7,427 nucleotides of DNA, taken from contig CAMPIY010000084.1 in NCBI GenBank assembly GCA_946886645.1, positions 1 to 7,427 of the forward strand, in the 5' to 3' direction. The first letter of the stretch is position 1; each line of letters starts with the position of its first letter. Below are positions 1-6,379 of the stretch, one piece after another. The position numbers and the translations under genes were made by a program. The DNA is from an uncultured Sphingomonas sp. (GTDB lineage Bacteria; Pseudomonadota; Alphaproteobacteria; Sphingomonadales; Sphingomonadaceae). Under the pieces are notes generated by a model, which was given only the letters and a program-made list of their open reading frames with translations, was not told where the DNA came from and did not search any database.

Positions 1-668
1 TGATCTCCGAGGGCAACATCGGCCTGATGCAGGGCGTCAAGAAGTTCGAGCCCGATCGGGGCTTCCGCCTGGCGACCTACGCCATGTGGTGGATCCGCGC
101 CTCGATCCAGGAATTCATTCTGCGCTCGTGGAGCCTGGTGAAGATGGGCACCACGGCGGCGCAGAAGAAGCTGTTTTTCAACCTCCGCCGGATGAAGAAC
201 CAGATCGACGCGTTCGAAGAAGGCGATTTGAAGCCCGAAGCGGTCAAGAAGATCGCGACCGACCTTGGCGTCACCGAGGAAGAAGTCGTCTCGATGAACC
301 GCCGCATGGGCATGGGCGGCGACACCAGCCTCAACGCCCCGCTGCGGAGCAGCGAGGACGGCGAAGGTCAGTGGCAGGACTTCCTCGTATCCGAAGCCCC
401 GCTTCAGGACGAAATCATCGCCGACGACGAGGAGCGTAAGGTCCGCCACGACCTATTAGTCGAGGCGATGGACAGCCTCAACGACCGTGAAAAACACATC
501 CTCACGGAGCGCCGACTGGTCGACGAGCCGAAAACGCTGGAGGACTTGAGCCAGGTCTATGGCGTCAGCCGCGAACGCATCCGTCAGATCGAGGTGCGCG
601 CGTTCGAGAAATTGCAGGCCGCCTTGATCCGCCTGGCTGGCGAGCAAAGGCTGCTTCCAGCGGCGTAA
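1..668 (+). CDS. rpoH: RNA polymerase heat-shock sigma factor RpoH (sigma-32), 5' end missing
   Basis: This is the C-terminal 221 residues of a sigma-70 family factor that directs RNA polymerase to heat-shock promoters. The reading frame is open from base 3, so the gene begins before the window; full RpoH proteins are about 290-300 residues, so roughly a quarter is missing. Region 2.2-2.4 is seen at once (GNIGLMQGVKKFEPDRGFRL, then ATYAMWWIRASIQEFILRSW), with the WW pair typical of -10 melting. It is followed by QKKLFFNLRR, the RpoH box that separates this factor from RpoD and is linked to core binding and chaperone control. Near the C terminus, region 4 has a helix-turn-helix (LEDLSQVYGVSRERIRQIEV) for -35 recognition. 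The stop is TAA at 666-668. The following gene on the same strand begins 194 bp later, with a palindromic repeat between, so they are probably separate transcription units. Identification is very secure. Confidence 0.97.
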   Translation, partial: ISEGNIGLMQGVKKFEPDRGFRLATYAMWWIRASIQEFILRSWSLVKMGTTAAQKKLFFNLRRMKNQIDAFEEGDLKPEAVKKIATDLGVTEEEVVSMNRRMGMGGDTSLNAPLRSSEDGEGQWQDFLVSEAPLQDEIIADDEERKVRHDLLVEAMDSLNDREKHILTERRLVDEPKTLEDLSQVYGVSRERIRQIEVRAFEKLQAALIRLAGEQRLLPAA

Positions 669-676
669 CCCCTTGC

Positions 677-750
677 CGTCATTGCGTGCATAGAGAAGCA
701 ATCCAGCCTCAAACTGGATTGCTTCGTCGCTTTCGCTCCTCGCAATGACG
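677..750. repeat. Imperfect palindromic intergenic repeat downstream of rpoH
   Basis: Two nested perfect inverted arms are visible. The outer arms are CGTCATTGCG (677-686) and CGCAATGACG (741-750). The inner arms are GAAGCAATCCAG (695-706) and CTGGATTGCTTC (714-725), with a 7-nt loop (707-713). Between outer and inner arms the left side has only 8 nt and the right side 15 nt, so the left half looks shortened or degraded. The pattern resembles dispersed palindromic repeats I recall from many alphaproteobacterial genomes, including sphingomonads. It starts 8 nt after the rpoH stop, and the 12-bp inner hairpin could act in transcript 3'-end formation or mRNA protection, but there is no T-run after it, so I do not call a rho-independent terminator. 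Confidence 0.85.
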
Positions 751-844
751 CATCTCACTCTTGCCAACTGCTTCGAAGAGTCCGACGCTGTCCGTTTGGA
801 GAGCGCTGGCCGCTCGACGCGCGACTCGGCGCCCCCGTCACATC

Positions 845-855
845 GGAGGAAGGGA
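845..855 (+). promoter_or_regulatory. Ribosome binding site that sets the EF-G-like start
   Basis: GGAGGAAGGGA lies 7 nt before ATG 863. It is the only strong Shine-Dalgarno sequence near the 5' end and decides for ATG 863 over the in-frame ATG at 761. The 34 residues between the two ATGs are Arg/Ala-rich and have no counterpart in EF-G proteins. Confidence 0.8.
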
Positions 856-862
856 GAGTCGC

Positions 863-2890
863 ATGCCTGGAGAAACCAAGGGCACGAGGGTTATCGCGCT
901 GGTCGGACCGGCCGGCGCGGGCAAGACTAGCCTGGCGGAGGCCCTACTCTACGCCAGTGGAACGACGGACCGGCAGGGATCGGTCGCCAACGGAACCAGC
1001 ATCGGCGACAGCAGCGGCGAAGCGCGCGACCGCGGCGGTTCCACCGAAACCAACCTCTATAATTTCACCTATCTCGGCGAGAAATTCGCTATCGTCGACG
1101 CCCCCGGGTCGATCGGCTTTTCCGCCGACGCCGCGCGCGGCGTTGCCGTCGCCGACTTGGCGATCGTGGTCGTCGATCCCGACCCCGCCCGGGCCGCGCT
1201 CGCCGCGCCGGCGCTGAGGATGCTCGACGAGCAGGGCATCCCGCACCTGCTCTTCGTTAACCGCATCGACCAGGCGCACGGCAGAATCCGCGACCTGCTC
1301 ACCGCGCTCCAGCCGATGAGCGTGTCGCCGCTGATCGCCCGTCAGATCCCCATTCGCGAAGGTGAGAAGGTCACCGGTTTTGTCGATGTCGCGCTGGAAC
1401 GGGCCTTCCACTACGTCCCCGGCAAGCCGTCCGAACAGATCGCCTTGCCGCCCGACCTCACAGACCGTGAAGCTCAGGCCCGCACCCAGTTGCTCGAGCA
1501 ACTGGCGGATCATGACGACACCCTCCTCGAGCAACTATTGATGGACGAAGTGCCGGAATCCGGAACCATCTTTGCCGACCTGAAGCGCGAAACCAGCGAT
1601 AATCTCGGCGTGTCGGTCCTGTTCGGCTCCGCTCACAACCGCTGGGGCATTGGCAGGTTGCTGAAGGCCCTCCGTCATGAAGCCCCGGGGCCGGAAGCCA
1701 CTGCGAGCCGACTTGGGGTCGAGGCCCCTGCCCTCTATGCCTTCAAAATTTTCCATGGCGGCTCGGTCGGTCGACTGGCCCTTGCTCGCGCCATTGGCGG
1801 CCCAGTCCACGAAAGCTCGGACTTCAAGAGTTCGCGCGGGGAATCCGGCAGACTTGGCGCGCTGTTCACCGTCCAGGGCGACAAGACCGCCAAGGTCAGC
1901 GAGGCCCAGAACGGAGACATCGTCGCCGTTGCCAAGGCTGACGGCGTTCATGCCGGCGATTGGTTGGGAGCTAGCAAGCTTCCGCCTCCGGTCGAGCTTT
2001 CTCTCCCCTCCCGCAATTGCGCGCTGGCAATCGAGCCAGCCGACCGGAAGGACGATGTCCGCCTGTCCGGCGCCCTTGCCCGCATCCTCGAGGAAGACCC
2101 GAGCCTGTCGCTGGAGCAGGACGAGGCCAGCCATGAAATGCGGCTGCGCGGCGTCAACGACGAGCATTTGAAGGCGACGCTGGCCAAGCTGAAACGGCGT
2201 TACGGCGTCGAGGTGAAGCATCACGCGCCGTCGATCGGTTATCGCGAATCCATCCGGAAGCCGGTCACGATGAAAGGCCGACACAAGAAGCAGTCCGGCG
2301 GGCACGGCCAATTCGGGGACGTGATCATCGAGATCCGTCCGCTTGGCCGCGGCGAGGGCTTCAATTTCGACGAGAAAATCCATGGCGGGGCGATTCCGAA
2401 ACAATGGATTCCCGCGGTGGAGCAAGGCGTGCGCGATGCGATGCTGAAAGGTCCGCTCGGTTTTACCGTGGTCGATGTCGCGGTGACGCTGATCGACGGT
2501 AGCTACCACAGCGTCGATTCTAGCGAGCTCGCGTTTAGATTGGCGGGCCGTATCGCAATGCAGGAGGCCTTGGCCCAGGCAGCCGCGCACCTGCTCGAAC
2601 CGGTCCAGAAACTGGTGCTCGTGACACCCGCCTCGTCAACGAGCCGCGTGTCGTCGGCCGTGGCGAGCCGTCGCGGGCAAATGCTGGGCATGGGACCGCG
2701 CGACGGCTGGACCGGATGGGACCGGATCGAAGCGTTGATCCCGGAGAGCGAGCTGGACGGATTGGAGGCCGAACTTCGGTCGCTGAGCCAGGGGCTTGCA
2801 AGCTACGAAGCCGAATTCGACCATTTGGCCGAACTCAATGGCCATCTGGCGGACAAGGTCGTCCAGCAAAACGTGGCAGAGCCCGCCTAG
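863..2890 (+). CDS. Elongation factor G-like GTPase (EF-G paralogue, FusA2/EF-G2-like)
   Basis: The protein has 675 residues, close to the 690-700 of EF-G, and all five domains appear present: G (about 1-280, including a G' insert), II (about 285-375), III (390-470), IV (470-590) and V (590-665). The P-loop GPAGAGKT is intact (15-22). Other G motifs deviate: the switch I segment RGITI of true EF-G reads RGGST (57-61), DTPGH reads DAPGS (79-83), so the catalytic His is Ser, and NKxD reads NRID (133-136). G5 is SAHN (256-259). Domain IV keeps SGGHGQFGD (478-486) and the tip SYHSVDSSE (547-555), including the His that enters the decoding site. SGGHGQFGD is, as I recall, typical of EF-G-like paralogues. 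Acting as a ribosome-bound translation factor is therefore likely, but normal translocase activity is doubtful. No tuf or rpsL/rpsG lies nearby, which also argues against housekeeping fusA. The stop TAG (2888-2890) overlaps the stop of the convergent gene. Confidence 0.9.
   Translation: MPGETKGTRVIALVGPAGAGKTSLAEALLYASGTTDRQGSVANGTSIGDSSGEARDRGGSTETNLYNFTYLGEKFAIVDAPGSIGFSADAARGVAVADLAIVVVDPDPARAALAAPALRMLDEQGIPHLLFVNRIDQAHGRIRDLLTALQPMSVSPLIARQIPIREGEKVTGFVDVALERAFHYVPGKPSEQIALPPDLTDREAQARTQLLEQLADHDDTLLEQLLMDEVPESGTIFADLKRETSDNLGVSVLFGSAHNRWGIGRLLKALRHEAPGPEATASRLGVEAPALYAFKIFHGGSVGRLALARAIGGPVHESSDFKSSRGESGRLGALFTVQGDKTAKVSEAQNGDIVAVAKADGVHAGDWLGASKLPPPVELSLPSRNCALAIEPADRKDDVRLSGALARILEEDPSLSLEQDEASHEMRLRGVNDEHLKATLAKLKRRYGVEVKHHAPSIGYRESIRKPVTMKGRHKKQSGGHGQFGDVIIEIRPLGRGEGFNFDEKIHGGAIPKQWIPAVEQGVRDAMLKGPLGFTVVDVAVTLIDGSYHSVDSSELAFRLAGRIAMQEALAQAAAHLLEPVQKLVLVTPASSTSRVSSAVASRRGQMLGMGPRDGWTGWDRIEALIPESELDGLEAELRSLSQGLASYEAEFDHLAELNGHLADKVVQQNVAEPA
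2887..2890. other. Shared palindromic CTAG holding both stop codons of convergent genes
   Basis: The four bases CTAG read as TAG on + (2888-2890, end of the EF-G-like gene) and TAG on - (2889-2887, end of the HAD gene). The two coding regions therefore overlap by 4 bp, and there is no room for a terminator between them. Each mRNA must either end inside the other gene or run on antisense to it. Confidence 0.9.
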
Positions 2891-3687
2891 GCGAGCCCCT
2901 CGACCGTCAGAATTGGTGCCCAGTCGCCAAGACCGTGCCGCTCGGCGAAGTCGGGCGGCACGGGCTCGCCTCCATGGATCCCGTGGCTGACGAAGACTGC
3001 GTCGATCCCGTAGCGCGCGGCGCCAAGCATGTCGGTCTGAAGCCCGTCGCCGATCGCCAGCATCGCGTCGAGCGGCGGATTGGCCGCCAGCGATCGGGCA
3101 TGGTCGTAGATCGGCCGATACGGTTTTCCGTACCAAACCACCTCGCCGCCCATCGCCTCATATATGTCAGCCAGCGCCCCGGCGCAGGCTTCAATCTGGC
3201 CCAGATGGATGACGACCCGGTCGGGGTTGAGGCAGTGCAGAACAACGCCCCTGGCGGCGAGTGCCTCAAGGCGGCTTCGATAGGCGGCCGGATCGTCGTC
3301 GCGCTCGTCGAGGCCGGTACAGGCCAGCTCGGCGAACCCCTCGCTCACAATTTCGACCCCGCGCCGGATAAGGTCCTGACGGTCGTCGTCAGTGCCCATG
3401 AAACCGACCGGCCTGGCCAGCTCCAGCAGGCTGTCGATTCCGGCTTCGCCGCTGCTGCTGACCGCGTCGTAGAGCTGCCGTGGCAAACCCAGCCGGTCGA
3501 GATGCGCCTGCACCGTGCTCGCGGGGCGGGGAGCGTTCGTCAGGAGAACGATCGTCCTGCCCTCGCGCTTGAACCGGTCGAACCGTTCGATAACGCCCGG
3601 CAACAGCCGCCCGCCATCGTGCACGACCCCCCAAATGTCGCAGATGATCGTCGTGTAGCGGCGGTCGAGCCGGTCGAGATCGTTCAC
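2887..3687 (-). CDS. HAD-superfamily class IIA hydrolase (TIGR01459-type, DxWGV motif)
   Basis: A cytosolic HAD-fold protein of 266 residues, probably a phosphatase of a small phosphorylated metabolite; the substrate is unknown. Motif I is CDIWGVVHDG with the likely nucleophile Asp17; motif II is LLTNAP (Thr50, Asn51); motif III Lys is in WYGKPYRPIY (Lys188); motif IV is AIGDGLQTD (Asp214, Asp219). The long stretch between motifs II and III (about 55-185) is the class IIA (NagD-like) cap. The usual second Asp of motif I (DxD) is Trp19; the DxWGV form is, as I recall, characteristic of this subfamily and not a local mutation. I chose GTG 3687 because it overlaps the symporter TGA as GTGA and puts motif I at the usual distance from the N terminus. 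An in-frame ATG at 3780 would add 31 Gly/Arg-rich residues that lie inside the symporter gene and look spurious. No strong ribosome binding site precedes the GTG, so translation probably depends on coupling. Confidence 0.88.
   Translation of the reverse strand: MNDLDRLDRRYTTIICDIWGVVHDGGRLLPGVIERFDRFKREGRTIVLLTNAPRPASTVQAHLDRLGLPRQLYDAVSSSGEAGIDSLLELARPVGFMGTDDDRQDLIRRGVEIVSEGFAELACTGLDERDDDPAAYRSRLEALAARGVVLHCLNPDRVVIHLGQIEACAGALADIYEAMGGEVVWYGKPYRPIYDHARSLAANPPLDAMLAIGDGLQTDMLGAARYGIDAVFVSHGIHGGEPVPPDFAERHGLGDWAPILTVEGLA
3684..3687 (-). other. GTGA start/stop overlap (translational coupling site)
   Basis: On the minus strand GTGA combines the GTG start of the HAD gene (3687-3685) with the TGA stop of the symporter (3686-3684). 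Such 4-nt overlaps usually mean the ribosome ending the first gene re-initiates on the second. It supports co-transcription and decides the start of the HAD gene. Confidence 0.75.
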
Positions 3688-4988
3688 GCCGGTTGCGGGA
3701 CCACCGCCTCGTCCGGTTCGCCTGCCGAGATCACTTGGGCCGCGACCAGGTCGCCCACCACGTTCAGTGTCGTCCGGCACATGTCGAGGAAGCGGTCGAC
3801 ACCCAGCACCAGCGCGATCGCCTCGGGCTGGATTCCGACCATTGCCAGGATCAGCGCCACCACCGGTAGCGAACCGGCAGGTACCCCTGCCGTACCGATG
3901 CCACCGAGGATGCAGACCAGCATGACCATGATTTGCTGGCCGAGCGAGAGGTCCACCCCGAAGAATTGCGCGAGGAAGATGACGGTAACGCCCTCGAACA
4001 TGGCCGTTCCGTTCTGGTTGGCGGTGGCGCCGATGGTGAGGACGAACCGCGATACCCGCCGCGGCAGGTTCAACCGTTCCTCAGCGACCCGGAGCGAGGT
4101 CGGCAGGGTGGCGTTCGAAGAGGCCGTGGAGAAGGCCATCAGGCTGGCCTCCTGCGTCTCCCGGAAGAATGCGACCGGGCTCTTCTTGCCGAGCACCAAT
4201 AGGAGAAGCGGGAACACCACGAACATCTGAATGCCGAGCGCCAGGAGCACCACTCCGACATAGGCCGAAAGGCGGATGAGCAGGTCCCAGCCGAACAAGG
4301 CAGCGAGGTTGAACATGAAGCAGGCAACTGCAATCGGGGCCAGCCTGATGACGATCAGGATTAGCCGCATCGTCACATCGAACAAGCCTTCGAACCCGCG
4401 TTGCAGCACCCGCGCATTGGGCGTGTCGGTCAGCAACAGGCCAATCCCGAAGAACAGGGCGAAGAACATGACCGACAGGATGGCGCTGTTCGAGCCCATC
4501 ACTTCGATAAGGTTGTTGGGAATGATGTTGACGAAGGCGTCGATACCCGACGGCTGCTCGGTCCCGCCCTTCACAATCTCGCTGGCCCGGCCGGCGGACT
4601 GCTCCAGCATGGTCGCGGCTGCGGCGCGATCGACCCCGGCGCCGGGCTTCAGCAGGTTCACCGTGGCGAGGCTTACGGCCACGGCAATCGCAGAGACGAT
4701 GATGGTGTAAGCAAGCGTCCTCAAACCCACGCGTTTGAGCGAACGGACCTCGCCCATTTCCGAAATGCCGACGACCAGTGCCGAAAACAGCAGCGGAATG
4801 ACGAGCATGAAAATCAGGCGAAGGAATATCTGGCCGATGGGGCCCGTGACATAAGTCGTCACCGTTTGGACCCAGGCGGCGTCGCGCTGGCTCGCATAGA
4901 CGATGAGCCCGGCGACCAGTCCGACCAGGAACCCGGCCAGCATCTGCCATTGAAGCGAGAAACCCTTACCCTCGCGGTCGGCCATCAT
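3684..4988 (-). CDS. Dicarboxylate/amino acid:cation symporter (DAACS family, GltP/DctA-like)
   Basis: An inner-membrane secondary transporter of 434 residues, normal for the family, with several hydrophobic helices from residue 13 on and the two re-entrant hairpins. HP1 is in TASSNATLPTSLRVAEE (288-304), the TM7 signature region is GATANQNGTAMFEG (320-333), HP2 is GGIGTAGVPAGS (362-373), and TM8 is DRFLDMCRTTLNVVGD (398-413). By alignment with the archaeal aspartate transporter GltPh, Asp402, Arg405, Thr406, Asn409 and Asp413 match its TM8 substrate and sodium ligands, so an acidic amino acid or C4-dicarboxylate is the likely substrate. The usual NMDGT of TM7 is NQNGT (324-328), which may alter ion coupling. 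Two ATGs stand in tandem (4988 and 4985) behind GAGGGG at 4997-4992; the second has the roomier spacing, so the protein may start at Met2. It lies 51 bp after the M24 peptidase and overlaps the HAD gene, so all three may form one operon. Confidence 0.93.
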   Translation of the reverse strand: MMADREGKGFSLQWQMLAGFLVGLVAGLIVYASQRDAAWVQTVTTYVTGPIGQIFLRLIFMLVIPLLFSALVVGISEMGEVRSLKRVGLRTLAYTIIVSAIAVAVSLATVNLLKPGAGVDRAAAATMLEQSAGRASEIVKGGTEQPSGIDAFVNIIPNNLIEVMGSNSAILSVMFFALFFGIGLLLTDTPNARVLQRGFEGLFDVTMRLILIVIRLAPIAVACFMFNLAALFGWDLLIRLSAYVGVVLLALGIQMFVVFPLLLLVLGKKSPVAFFRETQEASLMAFSTASSNATLPTSLRVAEERLNLPRRVSRFVLTIGATANQNGTAMFEGVTVIFLAQFFGVDLSLGQQIMVMLVCILGGIGTAGVPAGSLPVVALILAMVGIQPEAIALVLGVDRFLDMCRTTLNVVGDLVAAQVISAGEPDEAVVPQPA

Positions 4989-5014
4989 CTTCCCCTCTCA
5001 GAATGTCGGACGCC

Positions 5015-5039
5015 CGCATTGCGGCCTGGCGCCAATGCG
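5015..5039 (-). other. Small stem-loop between peptidase and symporter genes
   Basis: CGCATTG (5015-5021) and CAATGCG (5033-5039) can pair as a 7-bp stem around an 11-nt loop, directly after the peptidase stop codon. No T-run follows, so it is not a convincing terminator. It might be an RNA-processing or stability element, or chance. The rest of the 51-bp gap holds only the symporter ribosome binding site. Confidence 0.3.
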
Positions 5040-6302
5040 TCAAGCGCCGGATTGGCCAATCGGTTCTTCAAGCGACTTTGGCGGGACGCTGAACCACTTG
5101 GGGCCGCGGGCGGTCATATGGAAGCAATCCTCGAGGCGAATGCCGAACTTGCCGGGCAGGTAGATGCCCGGTTCGTTGGAGAAGCACATCCCGGGAGCGA
5201 GCGACGTTGCCTCGCCATGGACGAGGTTGACGGGCTCGTGTCCCTCCATGCCGATGCCGTGGCCGGTGCGGTGCGACAGGCCGGGAAGCTTGTAGCCCGG
5301 GCCGTAGCCCCAGCTTTCGTAGGCGTGGCGGACGGCATCGTCGACGCTGCCGGCGGTTGCGCCGATCTTGGCGGCGGCGTTGGCGATTTGCTGCCCGCGG
5401 GCGACCTGGTTCCAGACCTTGCGCTGTTCGGCGGTCGGTGTGCCGAAGACGAAGGTGCGCGAAATGTCGGACTGGTAGCCGCGGACCGAGCAGCCGGTAT
5501 CGATCAGCACCACCTCGCTGCGCCGCACCGCCTGCGGCTTGCCGCTGCCATGCGGATAGGCCGCAGCTTCGCCGAGCAGCACCAGCGCCCAGGGATTGTT
5601 CCCACCGCGCGCGATCATTCCCGCTTCCATCATCCCGCTGATGTCGGCAGGGCTCATTCCTTCCTTCAGCTTGCCATGGACGTCGGCGATCGTCGCCAGC
5701 GTCAGGTCGGACGCGGCCTGCATCAGGGCGATTTCGGGCGCGGTCTTGATCATCCGGCAACCGCGCACCACCGGGTTGGCGCTGATGACGCGGGCCGAGG
5801 GAAGCTGCTGGTTCAGCCGGTCGAGAATGAAGAAGCGGTTGGTCTCTTCCATCCCGATCCTGGCATTGGCGAGGCCGCGCTCCTGAAGGAAGCCGGCAAC
5901 CAGCTTCAGCGGCTCCTCATCCTCGTTCCAGGTGCGGACTTCGGCCGGAATGCCCAGGCTTTCCTCGACGGACGGCCGCTCGAAGAAGGGCGTGACGATG
6001 ATCGGATCGCCGGTCGCGGGGATGACAGCACCAGTGAGGCGCTCGGACCGGCCCCAGCGAACGCCGGTGAAATAGTCGAGGCCAGGCCCGGATTCGACGA
6101 TGATCGCGCCGATGTCGTTGGCATGCATGAGCGCGCGGGCGCGGGCCAGGCGGGCCATCCTCTCGTCGCGCCCGATCGGCGGTGGCAAGGTCGTCGGCTT
6201 CAGGTCTGCAGTTTCCTGGATGGCGCCGCGGGCCAGGCCCGTCATGGATGCCCCAACCAACATTCCCCCGGCGGCAAGCAATTCGCGGCGATGAATGCGC
6301 AT
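5040..6302 (-). CDS. Tat-exported M24 family metallopeptidase (Xaa-Pro aminopeptidase/dipeptidase-like)
   Basis: A protein of 420 residues with the pita-bread fold of M24 peptidases, which cleave N-terminal residues or dipeptides, often next to proline, using two metal ions. All five metal ligands are seen: Asp268 in LIDTG, Asp279 in SDISRTF, His348 in HRTGHGIG, Glu377 in SNEPGIY and Glu391 in RLEDCF. His251 (AYPHGSG) and His344 fit the usual supporting histidines. Residues about 60-190 form the creatinase-like N-terminal domain. The N terminus MRIHRRELLAAGGMLVGASM has twin arginines (5-6), then a small-residue hydrophobic stretch and a plausible cleavage near Ala27, so it is probably exported folded by the Tat pathway to the periplasm. 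ATG 6302 is chosen for this signal and for GAGGGA just upstream; an in-frame ATG at 6368 would bury the signal behind 22 residues. It is the first gene of the minus-strand block. Exact substrate is not readable; prolidase, aminopeptidase P or a creatinase-like amidinohydrolase are alternatives. Confidence 0.92.
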   Translation of the reverse strand: MRIHRRELLAAGGMLVGASMTGLARGAIQETADLKPTTLPPPIGRDERMARLARARALMHANDIGAIIVESGPGLDYFTGVRWGRSERLTGAVIPATGDPIIVTPFFERPSVEESLGIPAEVRTWNEDEEPLKLVAGFLQERGLANARIGMEETNRFFILDRLNQQLPSARVISANPVVRGCRMIKTAPEIALMQAASDLTLATIADVHGKLKEGMSPADISGMMEAGMIARGGNNPWALVLLGEAAAYPHGSGKPQAVRRSEVVLIDTGCSVRGYQSDISRTFVFGTPTAEQRKVWNQVARGQQIANAAAKIGATAGSVDDAVRHAYESWGYGPGYKLPGLSHRTGHGIGMEGHEPVNLVHGEATSLAPGMCFSNEPGIYLPGKFGIRLEDCFHMTARGPKWFSVPPKSLEEPIGQSGA

Positions 6303-6307
6303 TCGTT

Positions 6308-6313
6308 TCCCTC
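6308..6313 (-). promoter_or_regulatory. Ribosome binding site of the M24 peptidase
   Basis: On the minus strand GAGGGA (6313-6308) lies 5 nt before ATG 6302. It supports the start that exposes the twin-arginine signal at the N terminus. Confidence 0.7.
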
Positions 6314-6315
6314 GC

Positions 6316-6325
6316 TGATCGATCA
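6316..6325. promoter_or_regulatory. Perfect palindrome TGATCGATCA in the divergent intergenic region
   Basis: This 10-bp perfect palindrome lies in the 77-bp gap (6303-6379) between the divergent peptidase and MFS genes, next to the peptidase ribosome binding site. Its position fits an operator, but a single short palindrome may be chance. I could not identify convincing -35/-10 pairs for either gene in this gap, though promoters for both should lie here or just inside the coding ends. Confidence 0.3.
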
Positions 6326-6379
6326 AAAGCCCCGCCCTTCTGTTGCACGGCGGCGCGCGATGCGCCACCCAGCGCGGCC

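Noticed and set aside
695..725. Rho-independent terminator after rpoH
   Set aside because: The 12-bp hairpin is strong, but the bases after it (GTCGCTTTCGCTCC) contain no T-run, and the hairpin is part of a repeat.
456..767. Small minus-strand frame over the rpoH end and the repeat
   Set aside because: Its N-terminal part is just the palindromic repeat in translation (CVIARSESDEAIQ-like), a common annotation artefact, and the rest is antisense rpoH.
761..862. N-terminal extension of the EF-G-like protein from ATG 761
   Set aside because: No ribosome binding site before 761, an Arg/Ala-rich tail unlike EF-G, and a strong ribosome binding site directly before ATG 863.
1535..2590. Open frame of 351 codons on -, antisense to the EF-G-like gene
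   Set aside because: The + strand encodes EF-G domains throughout this stretch; the antisense product has no recognisable domain or ribosome binding site.
3688..3780. HAD protein start at ATG 3780
   Set aside because: It would add 31 Gly/Arg-rich residues encoded within the symporter's conserved C-terminal region; GTG 3687 gives a normal family N terminus and the GTGA coupling.
2716..4230. Open frame of 504 codons on +, antisense to the HAD gene and part of the symporter
   Set aside because: It runs across two well-recognised minus-strand genes, has a biased Arg/Ala/Gly/Asp composition and shows no family motif. Long antisense frames are expected in DNA this rich in G+C.
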